64,000 nucleotides of DNA. Origin: Afipia sp. Root123D2 (GTDB lineage: Bacteria; Pseudomonadota; Alphaproteobacteria; Rhizobiales; Xanthobacteraceae). A program made the translations under genes and the position numbers. This document shows, piece by piece, positions 54,110 through 62,785 of the stretch. Where the stretch lies: positions 1,086,828-1,150,827 of the forward strand of contig NZ_LMDP01000002.1 in assembly GCF_001425835.1 (NCBI RefSeq), written 5' to 3'. The first letter of the stretch is position 1. Each line of letters starts with the position of its first letter. A model generated the notes under the pieces. It did no database searches. It was not told the DNA's origin and saw nothing but the letters and a program-made list of their open reading frames with translations.

Positions 54110-55033
54110 TCAGGCCACTTCGCCGAAACACCAGGCCAGCACGCCCTTCTGCGCATGCAGCCGATTTTCAGCCTCGTCGAACACCACCGACTGCGGTCCG
54201 TCGATCACCTCGTCGGCGACCTCGTCGCCACGATGGGCGGGCAGGCAGTGCATGAAGATGGCTTCGGGATTGGCGAGCGACATCAGCTTGGCATTGACCT
54301 GATAGGGCTTGAGCAAGTTGTGGCGATGCTCGCCCTCCTTGTCGCCCATCGACACCCAGGTATCGGTGACGACGCAATCCACGCCCTTCACCGCCTCTTG
54401 CGGATTGGTGCCGATGGTCACCGGCGCATTGCTCGTCTTGATCCAATCCTTCAGCAGCTTGTTCGGCGCCAGTTCCGGCGGTGTCGCGACACGCAGGCTG
54501 AAGCCGAAACGCTCCGCCGCATGAGCCCAGGACGCCAGCACATTGTTGTCGTCGCCAACCCATGCCACCGCGCGCCCCTTGATCGGGCCGCGATGCTCCT
54601 CGAACGTCATCACGTCCGCCATGACCTGGCAGGGATGCGAACGCCGCGTCAGCCCGTTGATGACCGGCACGGTTGCATGATTGGCAAGCTCCATCAGCGA
54701 GTCATGACTGAGAATACGGATCATGATGGCGTCGACATAGCGCGACAGCACGCGCGCGGTATCCGCGATGGTCTCGCCACGGCCGAGCTGCATCTCGGCA
54801 CCGGTCAGCATGATCGCCTCGCCGCCAAGCTGGCGCATACCGACATCGAACGACACGCGTGTCCGCGTCGACGGTTTCTCGAAAATCATCGCGAGCGTTT
54901 TGTTGGCAAGGGAGGCACTCCACTTGCCGCTCTTCAGTACCTTCTTGATCCCGGATGCCGCATCGAGGATTGCGCGCAACTCACTGGTCGGAACTGAGGA
55001 CAGGTCGAGGAAATGGCGCGGTGTTTTCGACAT
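54110..55033 (-). CDS. argF: Ornithine carbamoyltransferase
   Basis: 307 aa from [19 protein letters not shown]. The carbamoyl-phosphate motif [10 protein letters not shown], the ornithine-site [11 protein letters not shown], and [11 protein letters not shown] (with the catalytic Cys) are intact. It makes citrulline from ornithine and carbamoyl phosphate. Its ATG overlaps the argD stop as TGATG, so the two are translationally coupled, with argD first. Confidence 0.95.
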   Translation of the reverse strand: MSKTPRHFLDLSSVPTSELRAILDAASGIKKVLKSGKWSASLANKTLAMIFEKPSTRTRVSFDVGMRQLGGEAIMLTGAEMQLGRGETIADTARVLSRYVDAIMIRILSHDSLMELANHATVPVINGLTRRSHPCQVMADVMTFEEHRGPIKGRAVAWVGDDNNVLASWAHAAERFGFSLRVATPPELAPNKLLKDWIKTSNAPVTIGTNPQEAVKGVDCVVTDTWVSMGDKEGEHRHNLLKPYQVNAKLMSLANPEAIFMHCLPAHRGDEVADEVIDGPQSVVFDEAENRLHAQKGVLAWCFGEVA

Positions 55034-56241
55034 CACACCGCTTCCCGCTTCGGCAGACCGGCCGACAACTTCGCGCACGCGTTCTCGATCCGGCCGACCG
55101 CATCCTCGATCTCCGCCTCGGAGACGATCAGCGGCGGCAGCAGACGCACGACGTTCTCGCCGGCGCCGACGGTCAGCAAATTCTCATCGCGCAGCGCCAG
55201 CACGAGATCGTTCGCGGGCACCACTGCCTTGAGACCGATCAGCAGGCCTTCGCCCCGGACTTCGCTCAGGACACCAGGGTGGCGATCGACGATCGACGCC
55301 AGCTTCTGCTTCAACAGCAGCGATGCACGTTTCACGTGATCGAAAAATCCCGGCGCCAGCATCACGTCGAGCACCGCGTTCGCGGCAGAGACCGCGAGCG
55401 GATTGCCGCCGAACGTCGAGCCATGCGTGCCTGCGGTCATGCCGGACGCAGCCTCGTTGGTGGCAAGGCACGCGCCCATCGGAAATCCACCGCCCAAAGC
55501 CTTGGCGAGCGCCATCACATCCGGCGCAACGCCGGTGCGCTGATAAGCGAACAGTTCGCCGGTGCGGCCCATTCCGGACTGCACCTCGTCGAACACCAGC
55601 AGCAACTTGTTGTCGTCGCACAGTTCACGCAGCGCCTTGAGGAATGCATTGGTCGGGGACCGCACACCGCCCTCACCCTGCAGCGGCTCGATCAGGATGC
55701 CTGCCGTGTGCGGGCCAATCGCCTTTTTCGTCGCTTCAAGATCGCCGAGCGGGACCTGATCGAAACCCTCAACCCGAGGGCCGAAACCTTCGAGATACTT
55801 CTCCTGACCACCAGCGGCGAGCGTCGCCAGCGTGCGGCCGTGGAACGCGCCCTCGAAGGTGATGATGCGATAACGCTCCGGGTGCCCCTTGGCAGCCTGA
55901 TACTTGCGCGTCACCTTGATCGCACATTCCATCGCTTCCGCGCCGGAATTGGCGAAGAACACCTTGTCCGCGAAGCTCGCTTCGCACAGCCGCGCAGCGA
56001 GGCGTTCGCCATCCGGGCTGCCGAACAGGTTCGACATGTGCCAGAGCCTGGTCGCCTGCTCCTGCAGCGCCGCCACGAGGTGCGGATGAGCATGGCCGAG
56101 CGCATTGACCGCAACGCCGCTGGTAAAATCGAGATAGCGCTTGCCGTTGGTCGCCGTCAGCCAGACACCCTCGCCTTTCTCGAATGAGAGATCGGCCCGG
56201 GCGAAAACGGGCATGAGATGCGCAGCGCTGGTGTTGGTCAT
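55033..56241 (-). CDS. argD: Acetylornithine aminotransferase
   Basis: 402-aa class III PLP transaminase from [37 protein letters not shown] and the region with the PLP aspartate ([15 protein letters not shown]) and lysine ([16 protein letters not shown]) are intact. It converts N-acetylglutamate semialdehyde to N-acetylornithine; ArgD enzymes often also act in lysine biosynthesis. Upstream reads an open frame, but it lacks transaminase sequence and crosses the predicted promoter. Confidence 0.95.
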   Translation of the reverse strand: MTNTSAAHLMPVFARADLSFEKGEGVWLTATNGKRYLDFTSGVAVNALGHAHPHLVAALQEQATRLWHMSNLFGSPDGERLAARLCEASFADKVFFANSGAEAMECAIKVTRKYQAAKGHPERYRIITFEGAFHGRTLATLAAGGQEKYLEGFGPRVEGFDQVPLGDLEATKKAIGPHTAGILIEPLQGEGGVRSPTNAFLKALRELCDDNKLLLVFDEVQSGMGRTGELFAYQRTGVAPDVMALAKALGGGFPMGACLATNEAASGMTAGTHGSTFGGNPLAVSAANAVLDVMLAPGFFDHVKRASLLLKQKLASIVDRHPGVLSEVRGEGLLIGLKAVVPANDLVLALRDENLLTVGAGENVVRLLPPLIVSEAEIEDAVGRIENACAKLSAGLPKREAV

Positions 56242-56323
56242 GGCAACCTGATTGAGCTGGCGGGATCGGCAATGTGAGAGCGCATCTGCGCCATCGGCCT
56301 GAAATGCCTGCCCCGGAAACAAA

Positions 56324-56384
56324 ACGTGCCGCCCGAAAAGGCGGCACGTGCAGGTCATTCTATTGGCGTCCCTCTTGCTGTCAA
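56324..56384 (-). promoter_or_regulatory. argD promoter followed at once by a terminator-like hairpin
   Basis: On the minus strand TTGACA (56384-56379), a 16-bp spacer, TAGAAT (56362-56357) is a near-consensus sigma-70 promoter. Start would be near 56350. A perfect 10-bp hairpin follows immediately: stem ACGTGCCGCC (56349-56340 and 56333-56324 as complements), loop of six, then TTTTGTTT. The leader to argD is then about 85 nt. Confidence 0.6.
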
Positions 56385-56800
56385 CACAGGATCGGACGAT
56401 TTCTGCCACGGTGACAGCAGCTTGGGCCTGCTCCACACGGCCGATTTCGATCCCTTCGTCTCCCTCGCGTCGACCTGCCGTCAGCCTGGTAGAGGCGATC
56501 GGGATGGTGTTGCCGAAGTCGCACAGCAGGCGAATTTGCTTGCTTTCAGCCGGGAACATGTGGACGCGCTGAGTCGGACTCTTGCGCGTGAGTTACGCCA
56601 TATTGTAGCGTTTGAACCGTTAAGTACGATATCTCGTGCGGCAGTTCTGATCTTCAACGGTCCTGTGTCTGGCGTAAACGCCCGGCCGCTTTGTATGCGG
56701 CCGGCGAGGGCTAAGGGATTCTGCCGGCAGGGATTTTCGGCACCCTGAAATCGCGACGCCGCTTCTCCGGAGGCTGGCGCGATAGAAAAGGAAGAGTGCG
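56385..56800. other. Gap upstream of gcrA
   Basis: 416 bp holding the gcrA promoter. Two GANTC sites (CcrM methylation sequence) lie as GAGTC-G-GACTC at 56571-56581. No gene can be supported here; the open frame on the minus strand looks random. Confidence 0.5.
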
Positions 56801-57313
56801 ATGACGGTAATGAGTTGGACCGACGATCGCGTCGAACAATTGAAGAAGCTCTGGGAGGCCGGTTTGTCGGCCAGCCAGATCGCGGCCGAGCTTGGCAACA
56901 TCACCCGCAATGCGGTTATCGGCAAGGTTCACCGGCTGGGCCTGTCCGGCCGGGCCAAGAGCCCGTCCTCGGCGGCCCCGCGGCAGCGCAAGGTTCGCCC
57001 CGCCCAGCACATGATGCGGATCAGCCGCCCGATGTCGCGCGGCAACACCGCCCTCGCCCATGCTTTCGAGATCGAGGCGGAACCAGATCCGGTTGCCTTT
57101 GATAACGTGGTGCCGATGAGCCAGCGGCGCACGCTGCTGGAATTGACCGAGGACACCTGTCACTGGCCGATCGGCGATCCGGGCAGCTCGGATTTCTTTT
57201 TCTGCGGCGGCAAGTCGCTGTCGAGCCTGCCGTATTGTGCGCATCATTCGCGCGTCGCCTATCAGCCGGCCAGTGATCGCCGGCGCGACCGCCGGCCCGG
57301 ACCAAGCAAATAA
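56801..57313 (+). CDS. gcrA: GcrA cell cycle regulator
   Basis: 170 aa. The N-terminal helix-turn-helix SWTDDRVEQLKKLWEAGLSA with ASQIAAELGNITRNAVIGK and HRLGLSGRAKSP is nearly invariant in GcrA. The C-terminal sigma-70-interacting domain carries CHWPIGDPGSSDFFFCGG and YCAHHSRVAY. GcrA binds RNA polymerase with sigma-70 and activates promoters containing methylated GANTC sites. Single gene, with its own terminator. Confidence 0.95.
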   Translation: MTVMSWTDDRVEQLKKLWEAGLSASQIAAELGNITRNAVIGKVHRLGLSGRAKSPSSAAPRQRKVRPAQHMMRISRPMSRGNTALAHAFEIEAEPDPVAFDNVVPMSQRRTLLELTEDTCHWPIGDPGSSDFFFCGGKSLSSLPYCAHHSRVAYQPASDRRRDRRPGPSK

Positions 57314-57332
57314 TCTGCGAAACGATGTCTGA

Positions 57333-57370
57333 CATGAAAACGCCCCGTCATCGGACGGGGCGTTTTCATG
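57333..57370. terminator. Bidirectional terminator between gcrA and phoB
   Basis: A perfect 17-bp stem CATGAAAACGCCCCGTC with loop ATCG. The A-run on the left and T-run on the right make it work for both converging transcripts. Confidence 0.9.
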
Positions 57371-57389
57371 TGTGCGGATGCCCGGCAGA

Positions 57390-58091
57390 TCATCCCGCCT
57401 TGGCGAAGCGGTCGTCGAGCGCATAGCCGGCGCCGCGAACAGTGCGGATCGGATCCTGCTCCCGGCCGAGATTGAGCAACTTGCGCAGACGGCCGATATG
57501 CACATCCACCGTCCGCTCGTCGATGTAGATATCGCGGCCCCAGACGCCGTCGAGCAATTGTTCGCGGCTGAACACCCGGCCCGGATGCTCGAGGAAAAAC
57601 TCGAGCAGGCGATACTCGGTCGGGCCGAGATCGATCGGGCGACCCGAGCGCGCAACGCGGCGCTTGTCGCGATCGAGTTCGATGTCACCATAAATCAGGA
57701 CGGTGGCCAGCCGCTCCGGGCTGGCGCGCCGCAACAAACCTTTCACGCGTGCCAGCAGTTCCGGCACCGAAAACGGCTTGACGATGTAATCGTCGGCGCC
57801 AGTGGCGAGGCCGCGAACCCGCTCACTTTCCTCGCCGCGCGCTGTCAGCATGATAATCGGAAGCTGCTGGGTTTCGGGGCGTGCACGCAGGCGGCGACAC
57901 AGTTCGATTCCCGACAGACCGGGCAGCATCCAGTCCAGCACGATCAGGTCCGGAAGCCGCTCCTTCAATCGCGTATCGGCATCGTCCCCGCGAGCCACCG
58001 TCTCGACATCATAACCTTCGGCATCGAGATTGTAGCGAAGCAGCGTCGTCAACGCCTCCTCATCTTCGACGACCAGAATCCGTGCGCTCAT
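57390..58091 (-). CDS. phoB: Phosphate regulon response regulator PhoB
   Basis: 233 aa. Receiver 1-120 with the phosphoacceptor Asp in LIVLDWMLPG, conserved Thr in MLTARG and Lys in DYIVKPFS. OmpR-type winged helix at about 135-230 with RPIDLGPTEYRLLEFFLEHP. It binds Pho boxes under phosphate limitation. Last gene of the pst-phoU-phoB unit. Confidence 0.96.
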   Translation of the reverse strand: MSARILVVEDEEALTTLLRYNLDAEGYDVETVARGDDADTRLKERLPDLIVLDWMLPGLSGIELCRRLRARPETQQLPIIMLTARGEESERVRGLATGADDYIVKPFSVPELLARVKGLLRRASPERLATVLIYGDIELDRDKRRVARSGRPIDLGPTEYRLLEFFLEHPGRVFSREQLLDGVWGRDIYIDERTVDVHIGRLRKLLNLGREQDPIRTVRGAGYALDDRFAKAG

Positions 58092-58105
58092 ATGATATTC
58101 CCGAT

Positions 58106-58822
58106 TCAGCCAACCGACGAAGGGTTGGCAAAAGTTGTCATGTCGCCTTTCGGGCGCGGATCGACGATCGGCTGACCTTCGATCATGTAGAACACCGTCT
58201 CGGCGATGTTGGTTGCGTGGTCTCCGATCCGCTCAATGTTCTTGGCGCAGAACATCAGGTGAATACAGAGGCCGATGTTCCGCGGGTCTTCCATCATATA
58301 AGTCAGAAGCTCGCGGAACAGCGAGGTGCAGATCGCATCGACTTCCTCGTCGCCCTTCCACACCACCATCGCCGCAGGCAAATCGTGCGCAGCATAGGCG
58401 TCGAGAACCGATTTCACCTGCGACTGCACGAGCTGGGTCATGTGCTCCAGACCGCGGATCAGCTTGAGCGGGTGGAAGTCGCTGTCGAGCGAGGCCACGC
58501 GCTTGGCGATGTTCTTCGACAGATCGCCGATCCGCTCCAGGTCGGTGGCAACCCGCAGCGCACCGACGATCTCCCGCAGGTCCACCGCCATCGGCTGACG
58601 CCGCGCGATGGTGAGAACGCCGCGCTCTTCGATCAGATGTTGCAACTTGTCGATCTCGATGTCGGCCGCGGCGACGCGCTTGCTCAGCGCCACATCGCGG
58701 CGGATCAGCGAATCCACCGATTCCACGATCTGACGTTCAGCAAGGCCACCCATTTCGGCGACTAGCCGCGTCAGTTCCTGCAAATCGTCGTCGAATGCCT
58801 TGGCGGTATGTTCGGTGGCCAT
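58106..58822 (-). CDS. phoU: Phosphate signalling protein PhoU
   Basis: 238 aa of two similar three-helix bundles with E/D-rich metal-binding motifs (the first near LIRRDVALSKRVAAADIEID, the second near FCAKNIERIGDHATN). PhoU couples PstB transport status to PhoR kinase activity. It lies 14 bp upstream of phoB and 27 bp after pstB. Confidence 0.95.
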   Translation of the reverse strand: MATEHTAKAFDDDLQELTRLVAEMGGLAERQIVESVDSLIRRDVALSKRVAAADIEIDKLQHLIEERGVLTIARRQPMAVDLREIVGALRVATDLERIGDLSKNIAKRVASLDSDFHPLKLIRGLEHMTQLVQSQVKSVLDAYAAHDLPAAMVVWKGDEEVDAICTSLFRELLTYMMEDPRNIGLCIHLMFCAKNIERIGDHATNIAETVFYMIEGQPIVDPRPKGDMTTFANPSSVG

Positions 58823-58849
58823 GATCCTGATCTCCCCGCGTCTTTCGCG

Positions 58850-59674
58850 TCAGCCGAAACGGCCGGTGATATAATCCTGGGTTCGGCGGTCGGCCGGCGA
58901 AGTAAAGATCTTGTTGGTTTCGTCGAACTCGATCAGTTCGCCGAGATACATGAAGGCGGTGTAATCCGAGCAACGCGCCGCCTGCTGCATGTTGTGAGTG
59001 ACGATCGCGATCGTGTAGTCCTCTTTCAGTTCGCTGATGAGTTCCTCGATCTTGGCCGTCGAGATCGGATCAAGCGCCGAGCACGGCTCGTCGAACAAAA
59101 TGACCTCGGGACGCACTGCGACGGTGCGCGCGATGCACAGGCGCTGCTGCTGCCCGCCGGACAGGCTGAGGCCGCTGGCATTGAGCTTGTCCTTGACCTC
59201 ATTCCACAGCGCGCCACCGCGCAGCGCCTTCTCGACGCGGTCGTCCATCTCCGACTTCGATATCTTTTCGTAGAGCCGCACGCCGAAGGCGATGTTCTCG
59301 TAGATCGTCATCGGGAAGGGCGTCGGCTTCTGGAACACCATACCAACCCGCGCACGAAGCAGGTTCAGATCGAGTTTCGGATCGAGAATGTTGGTCTTGT
59401 CGAGCATGACCTGACCCTCGGCGCGCTGGCCCGGATACAGATCGTACATCCGATTGAAAATCCGCAGCAACGTCGATTTGCCGCAACCCGACGGTCCGAT
59501 GAACGCGGTGACCCGGTTGGTTTCGAGCGCCAGATTGATGTTTTTCAGGGCGTGATGCTGGCCGTAATAGAAATTCAGGTTACGGGCGCTGATCTTGGCC
59601 GGACCGGCTGGCTTTTTTGCCAGCGGCATGACCGGCGCATGAGACAGCGTCGGGGATGAAGACAGTTCGGTCAT
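58850..59674 (-). CDS. pstB: Phosphate ABC transporter ATP-binding protein
   Basis: 274 aa from [15 protein letters not shown]. Walker [10 protein letters not shown], signature LSGGQQQRL and Walker [14 protein letters not shown] are intact. The start overlaps the pstA stop as ATGA (59671-59674). It energises phosphate import. Confidence 0.96.
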   Translation of the reverse strand: MTELSSSPTLSHAPVMPLAKKPAGPAKISARNLNFYYGQHHALKNINLALETNRVTAFIGPSGCGKSTLLRIFNRMYDLYPGQRAEGQVMLDKTNILDPKLDLNLLRARVGMVFQKPTPFPMTIYENIAFGVRLYEKISKSEMDDRVEKALRGGALWNEVKDKLNASGLSLSGGQQQRLCIARTVAVRPEVILFDEPCSALDPISTAKIEELISELKEDYTIAIVTHNMQQAARCSDYTAFMYLGELIEFDETNKIFTSPADRRTQDYITGRFG

Positions 59675-60516
59675 TTTGAAGTCCTCTCGGCACTGAGCAG
59701 GCGCGCGCCGATATTGAGTGCAAGCACGGTGAGGGTGATCAGCAACGCGCCGGTCCATGCCAATTCCTTCCAGTAGGTGTAGGGGCTCTGGACGAAATTA
59801 TTGATGGTGACCGGCAGGTTGGCCATCGTCTTGGTCAGATCGAACGAGAAGAACTGGTTGCTCAACGCGGTGAACAATAGCGGCGCGGTTTCACCGGCGA
59901 CACGCGCGGTGCCGAGCAATACGCCGGTGATGAGGCCGGAGCGCGCAGCGCGATAGGCGATCCGCCGGATCACCAGCGAGCGCGGCAGGCCGAGCGCCGA
60001 CGCCGCTTCGCGCAACGGATTTGGCACCAGCAGCAGCATGTCCTCGGTGGTTCGCACCACGACAGGAATCACGATCACGGCCAGCGCCAGCGCACCGGCC
60101 AGCGCGGAAAACCCGCCCATCGGCACCACGACCGCGCCATAGATAAACAGGCCGATGATGATCGACGGCGCACTCAGCAGAATGTCGTTGATGAAGCGCA
60201 CCACCGAGGTGAGCTTGTCGTGTCGACCGTATTCGGCAAGGTACGTTCCCGCAAACAGGCCGAGCGGCGCGCCAATGCCGACGCCGATCACCGTCATCAC
60301 CACCGAGCCGAAGATGGCATTGAGCAAACCGCCTTCGTTGGCGCCGGGTGGTGGCGTCATCTCGGTGAAAATCTGAAGGCTCAGACCCGCAAGGCCGTTG
60401 TAGAACAGCGTGAACAGGATCAAAGCCAGCCAGGCGACGCCGAAGGCCGCCGCGCCCACGCAGAGGATACGGATCACGATGTCGGTACGGCGGCGGGAGG
60501 CATAAACCGGATTCAT
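59671..60516 (-). CDS. pstA: Phosphate ABC transporter permease PstA
   Basis: 281 aa with six membrane helices. The EAA-like cytosolic loop includes [20 protein letters not shown]. It pairs with PstC 4 bp upstream to form the membrane channel. Confidence 0.95.
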   Translation of the reverse strand: MNPVYASRRRTDIVIRILCVGAAAFGVAWLALILFTLFYNGLAGLSLQIFTEMTPPPGANEGGLLNAIFGSVVMTVIGVGIGAPLGLFAGTYLAEYGRHDKLTSVVRFINDILLSAPSIIIGLFIYGAVVVPMGGFSALAGALALAVIVIPVVVRTTEDMLLLVPNPLREAASALGLPRSLVIRRIAYRAARSGLITGVLLGTARVAGETAPLLFTALSNQFFSFDLTKTMANLPVTINNFVQSPYTYWKELAWTGALLITLTVLALNIGARLLSAERTSK

Positions 60517-60520
60517 GATT

Positions 60521-61519
60521 TTAGCTCCCCGCCTTGCTCTGCAGCCGCATCAGCATCAGCCGGGCGGCGGCAAGCACGAAGAAGGTCAGGACGAACAGCA
60601 ACAATCCAAGCAGCATCAGGCCCGACTGGTGCAGACCGTCGCTTTCGGCGAATTCGCTGGCGATCGCCGCAGAGATCGTGGTGCCGGGTGCGAAGATCGA
60701 CGGCGAGATCCGGAATGAATTGCCGATGATGAAGGTCACCGCCATGGTCTCGCCGAGCGCGCGGCCGAGCGCCAGCATGATGCCGCCGATCACGCCGACG
60801 CGGGTATAGGGGATGACGACGTTACGCACGACTTCCCAGGTGGTGCAGCCAACGCCATAAGCCGCTTCCTTCAGAACCGGCGGAACGGTGGCGAAGACAT
60901 CGCGCGAGATCGCGGTGATGAACGGCAGCACCATGATCGCCAGCACCAGCGATGCGTTGAAAAGGCTGAGATAGGATGGCGGCCCGCCGAAAATCGAGCC
61001 AAGCACCGGCACGCCCTCGAACAGATTGATCATCGCCGGCTGGAAAGTATTGGCGAGGAACGGCCCGAGGACGAAGAAGCCCCACATGCCGTAGATGATC
61101 GAGGGAATGCCGGCGAGCAGTTCGATCGCGATCCCAATCGGACGGCGCAGCCATTGCGGGCACAGTTCGGTCAGAAAGATCGCGATGCCGAGACCAACCG
61201 GGATTGCGATCACCATCGCAATCACCGAGGTCACCAGCGTGCCGTAAACCGGCCCAAGTGCGCCGAGAACCGGAGGATCGGCCGAAGGCGCCCATCGCGC
61301 GGTCCACAGGAATGCGAAGCCGTATTCCTTCATTGCCGGCCATGCACCGGCGATCAGGGAGAGAATGATGCCGCCGAGGATCAGCAGAACCGAGAGCGCG
61401 GCAATCCGCGTGGTCCAATAGAAAGCCTTGTCGCCGAACTTGAAGGCGCTCAGTGCGCGCGCCCGATCGTAAGGTCCCGCAGCTTCCAATGAAGTCCCCT
61501 GAACGGCCAGATCTGCCAC
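60521..61519 (-). CDS. pstC: Phosphate ABC transporter permease PstC
   Basis: 332 aa with a GTG start (61519), preceded by AGGGG; the ORF continues upstream but lacks PstC sequence. Six helices, with [20 protein letters not shown] as the cytoplasmic coupling loop. Follows pstS after an internal terminator-like hairpin. Confidence 0.93.
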   Translation of the reverse strand: MADLAVQGTSLEAAGPYDRARALSAFKFGDKAFYWTTRIAALSVLLILGGIILSLIAGAWPAMKEYGFAFLWTARWAPSADPPVLGALGPVYGTLVTSVIAMVIAIPVGLGIAIFLTELCPQWLRRPIGIAIELLAGIPSIIYGMWGFFVLGPFLANTFQPAMINLFEGVPVLGSIFGGPPSYLSLFNASLVLAIMVLPFITAISRDVFATVPPVLKEAAYGVGCTTWEVVRNVVIPYTRVGVIGGIMLALGRALGETMAVTFIIGNSFRISPSIFAPGTTISAAIASEFAESDGLHQSGLMLLGLLLFVLTFFVLAAARLMLMRLQSKAGS

Positions 61520-61570
61520 GCCACACCCCTTACGATATATCCCGAACCGATATTCGGCCACTCGAAAACC

Positions 61571-61625
61571 GGCGGGGAATACCCGCCAAAAGAAACGCCG
61601 GAGGAAGAATTTTCTTCCTCCGGCG
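61571..61625 (-). terminator. Hairpins between pstS and pstC
   Basis: Perfect 14-bp stem CGCCGGAGGAAGAA / TTCTTCCTCCGGCG (61596-61625), then TTTCTTTT on the minus strand, and a second small hairpin GGCGGGTATTCCCCGCC (61571-61587). Such elements usually give partial read-through, keeping PstS in excess of its permease. Confidence 0.8.
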
Positions 61626-61633
61626 CTGTCTCA

Positions 61634-62644
61634 TCAGCTCTTGATCTCGGACGACCAGGTCTTCTCGATCAGTTTCACGACCGAGTCGGGCATCGGGATG
61701 TAGTCGAGTTCTTCGGCCATCTTGCCGCCCTTCTCGAACGCCCATTTGAAGAACTTCACCGCTTCCGCCGAAGCCGCCTTATCGGTCGGCTCCTTGTACA
61801 TCAGGATGAAGGTCGCAGCGGTGATCGGCCACGAGGTTTCACCCGGCTGGTCGGTGAGGATCACGTAGTAGCCTGGAGCCTTCGACCAGTCGGCGTTGGA
61901 CGCAGCCGCCTGGAACGCAGCGATGGTCGGCTGCACGGTCTTGCCAGCCTTGTTGACCAGCGCGGTATAGGTCAGCTTGTTCTGCTTGGCATAGGCGTAC
62001 TCGACATAACCGATCGAGTTCTTGGTCTGACCGATGTTGCCGGCAATGCCTTCGTTGCCCTTGGCGCCGACGCCGACCGGCCATTCAACCGCTGTGCCGG
62101 AACCAACCTTGGTCTTCCACTCGGCGTTGGCCTTGGAAAGATAGTCGGTGAAATTAAAGGTGGTACCCGAACCGTCCGAGCGGCGGACCACCGTGATCGC
62201 GGTCGACGGCAGCTTCACGTTCGGATTGAGCTTGGCGATGGCCGGATCGTCCCACTTGGTGATCTTGCCAAGATAGATGTCGCCGAGGACCTGACCGGAG
62301 AACACCAGTTCGCCCGGCTTGATGCCGTCGAGATTCACAACCGGCACGATCGCACCCATCACCATCGGCCACTGCGCCAGACCTTCCTTGTCCAGCTTGT
62401 CGGACTTGAGCGGCGCGTCGGTCGCACCGAACGTCACGGTCTTGGCCAGGATCTGCTTGATGCCGGCGCCCGAGCCGATCGACTGATAGTTCAGGCCGTT
62501 ACCGGTCTCTTTTTTGTAGGCGTCCGCCCACTTCGAATAGATCGGGAAAGGAAAGGTGGCGCCCGCGCCGGTGATATCGGCGGCAAACGCCGAAGTCGAT
62601 GCGGCGACCAGGCCGGCAACGACGGCTGCTTTGAGGAAATTCAT
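61634..62644 (-). CDS. pstS: Phosphate-binding periplasmic protein PstS
   Basis: 336 aa from [20 protein letters not shown], a signal peptide cut after AFA. GGAGA precedes this ATG; an alternative start is 12 bp upstream. Phosphate ligands are in [18 protein letters not shown] and the [15 protein letters not shown] segment. Binds phosphate for PstCAB. A Pho box precedes it. Confidence 0.96.
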   Translation of the reverse strand: MNFLKAAVVAGLVAASTSAFAADITGAGATFPFPIYSKWADAYKKETGNGLNYQSIGSGAGIKQILAKTVTFGATDAPLKSDKLDKEGLAQWPMVMGAIVPVVNLDGIKPGELVFSGQVLGDIYLGKITKWDDPAIAKLNPNVKLPSTAITVVRRSDGSGTTFNFTDYLSKANAEWKTKVGSGTAVEWPVGVGAKGNEGIAGNIGQTKNSIGYVEYAYAKQNKLTYTALVNKAGKTVQPTIAAFQAAASNADWSKAPGYYVILTDQPGETSWPITAATFILMYKEPTDKAASAEAVKFFKWAFEKGGKMAEELDYIPMPDSVVKLIEKTWSSEIKS

Positions 62645-62729
62645 GGCTGTCTCCATCTGGTGAGCGAAGCGCTGGATGACGCCCGATCGCGCTCACGCCG
62701 CCCGTTTAGGTGCGGTCGATGCTGCTTTT

Positions 62730-62757
62730 ATGAGAGTTTAGTGACAGTCAGATGACA
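62730..62757 (-). promoter_or_regulatory. Pho box upstream of pstS
   Basis: On the minus strand three direct half-sites at exact 11-bp spacing: TGTCAT (62757-62752), TGTCAC (62746-62741), TCTCAT (62735-62730). The first two fit the PhoB consensus; the third differs by two bases. It lies about 86 bp upstream of the pstS start. Confidence 0.88.
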
Positions 62758-62785
62758 CGAATAAGAGACTGAAAATACTTCGCTT

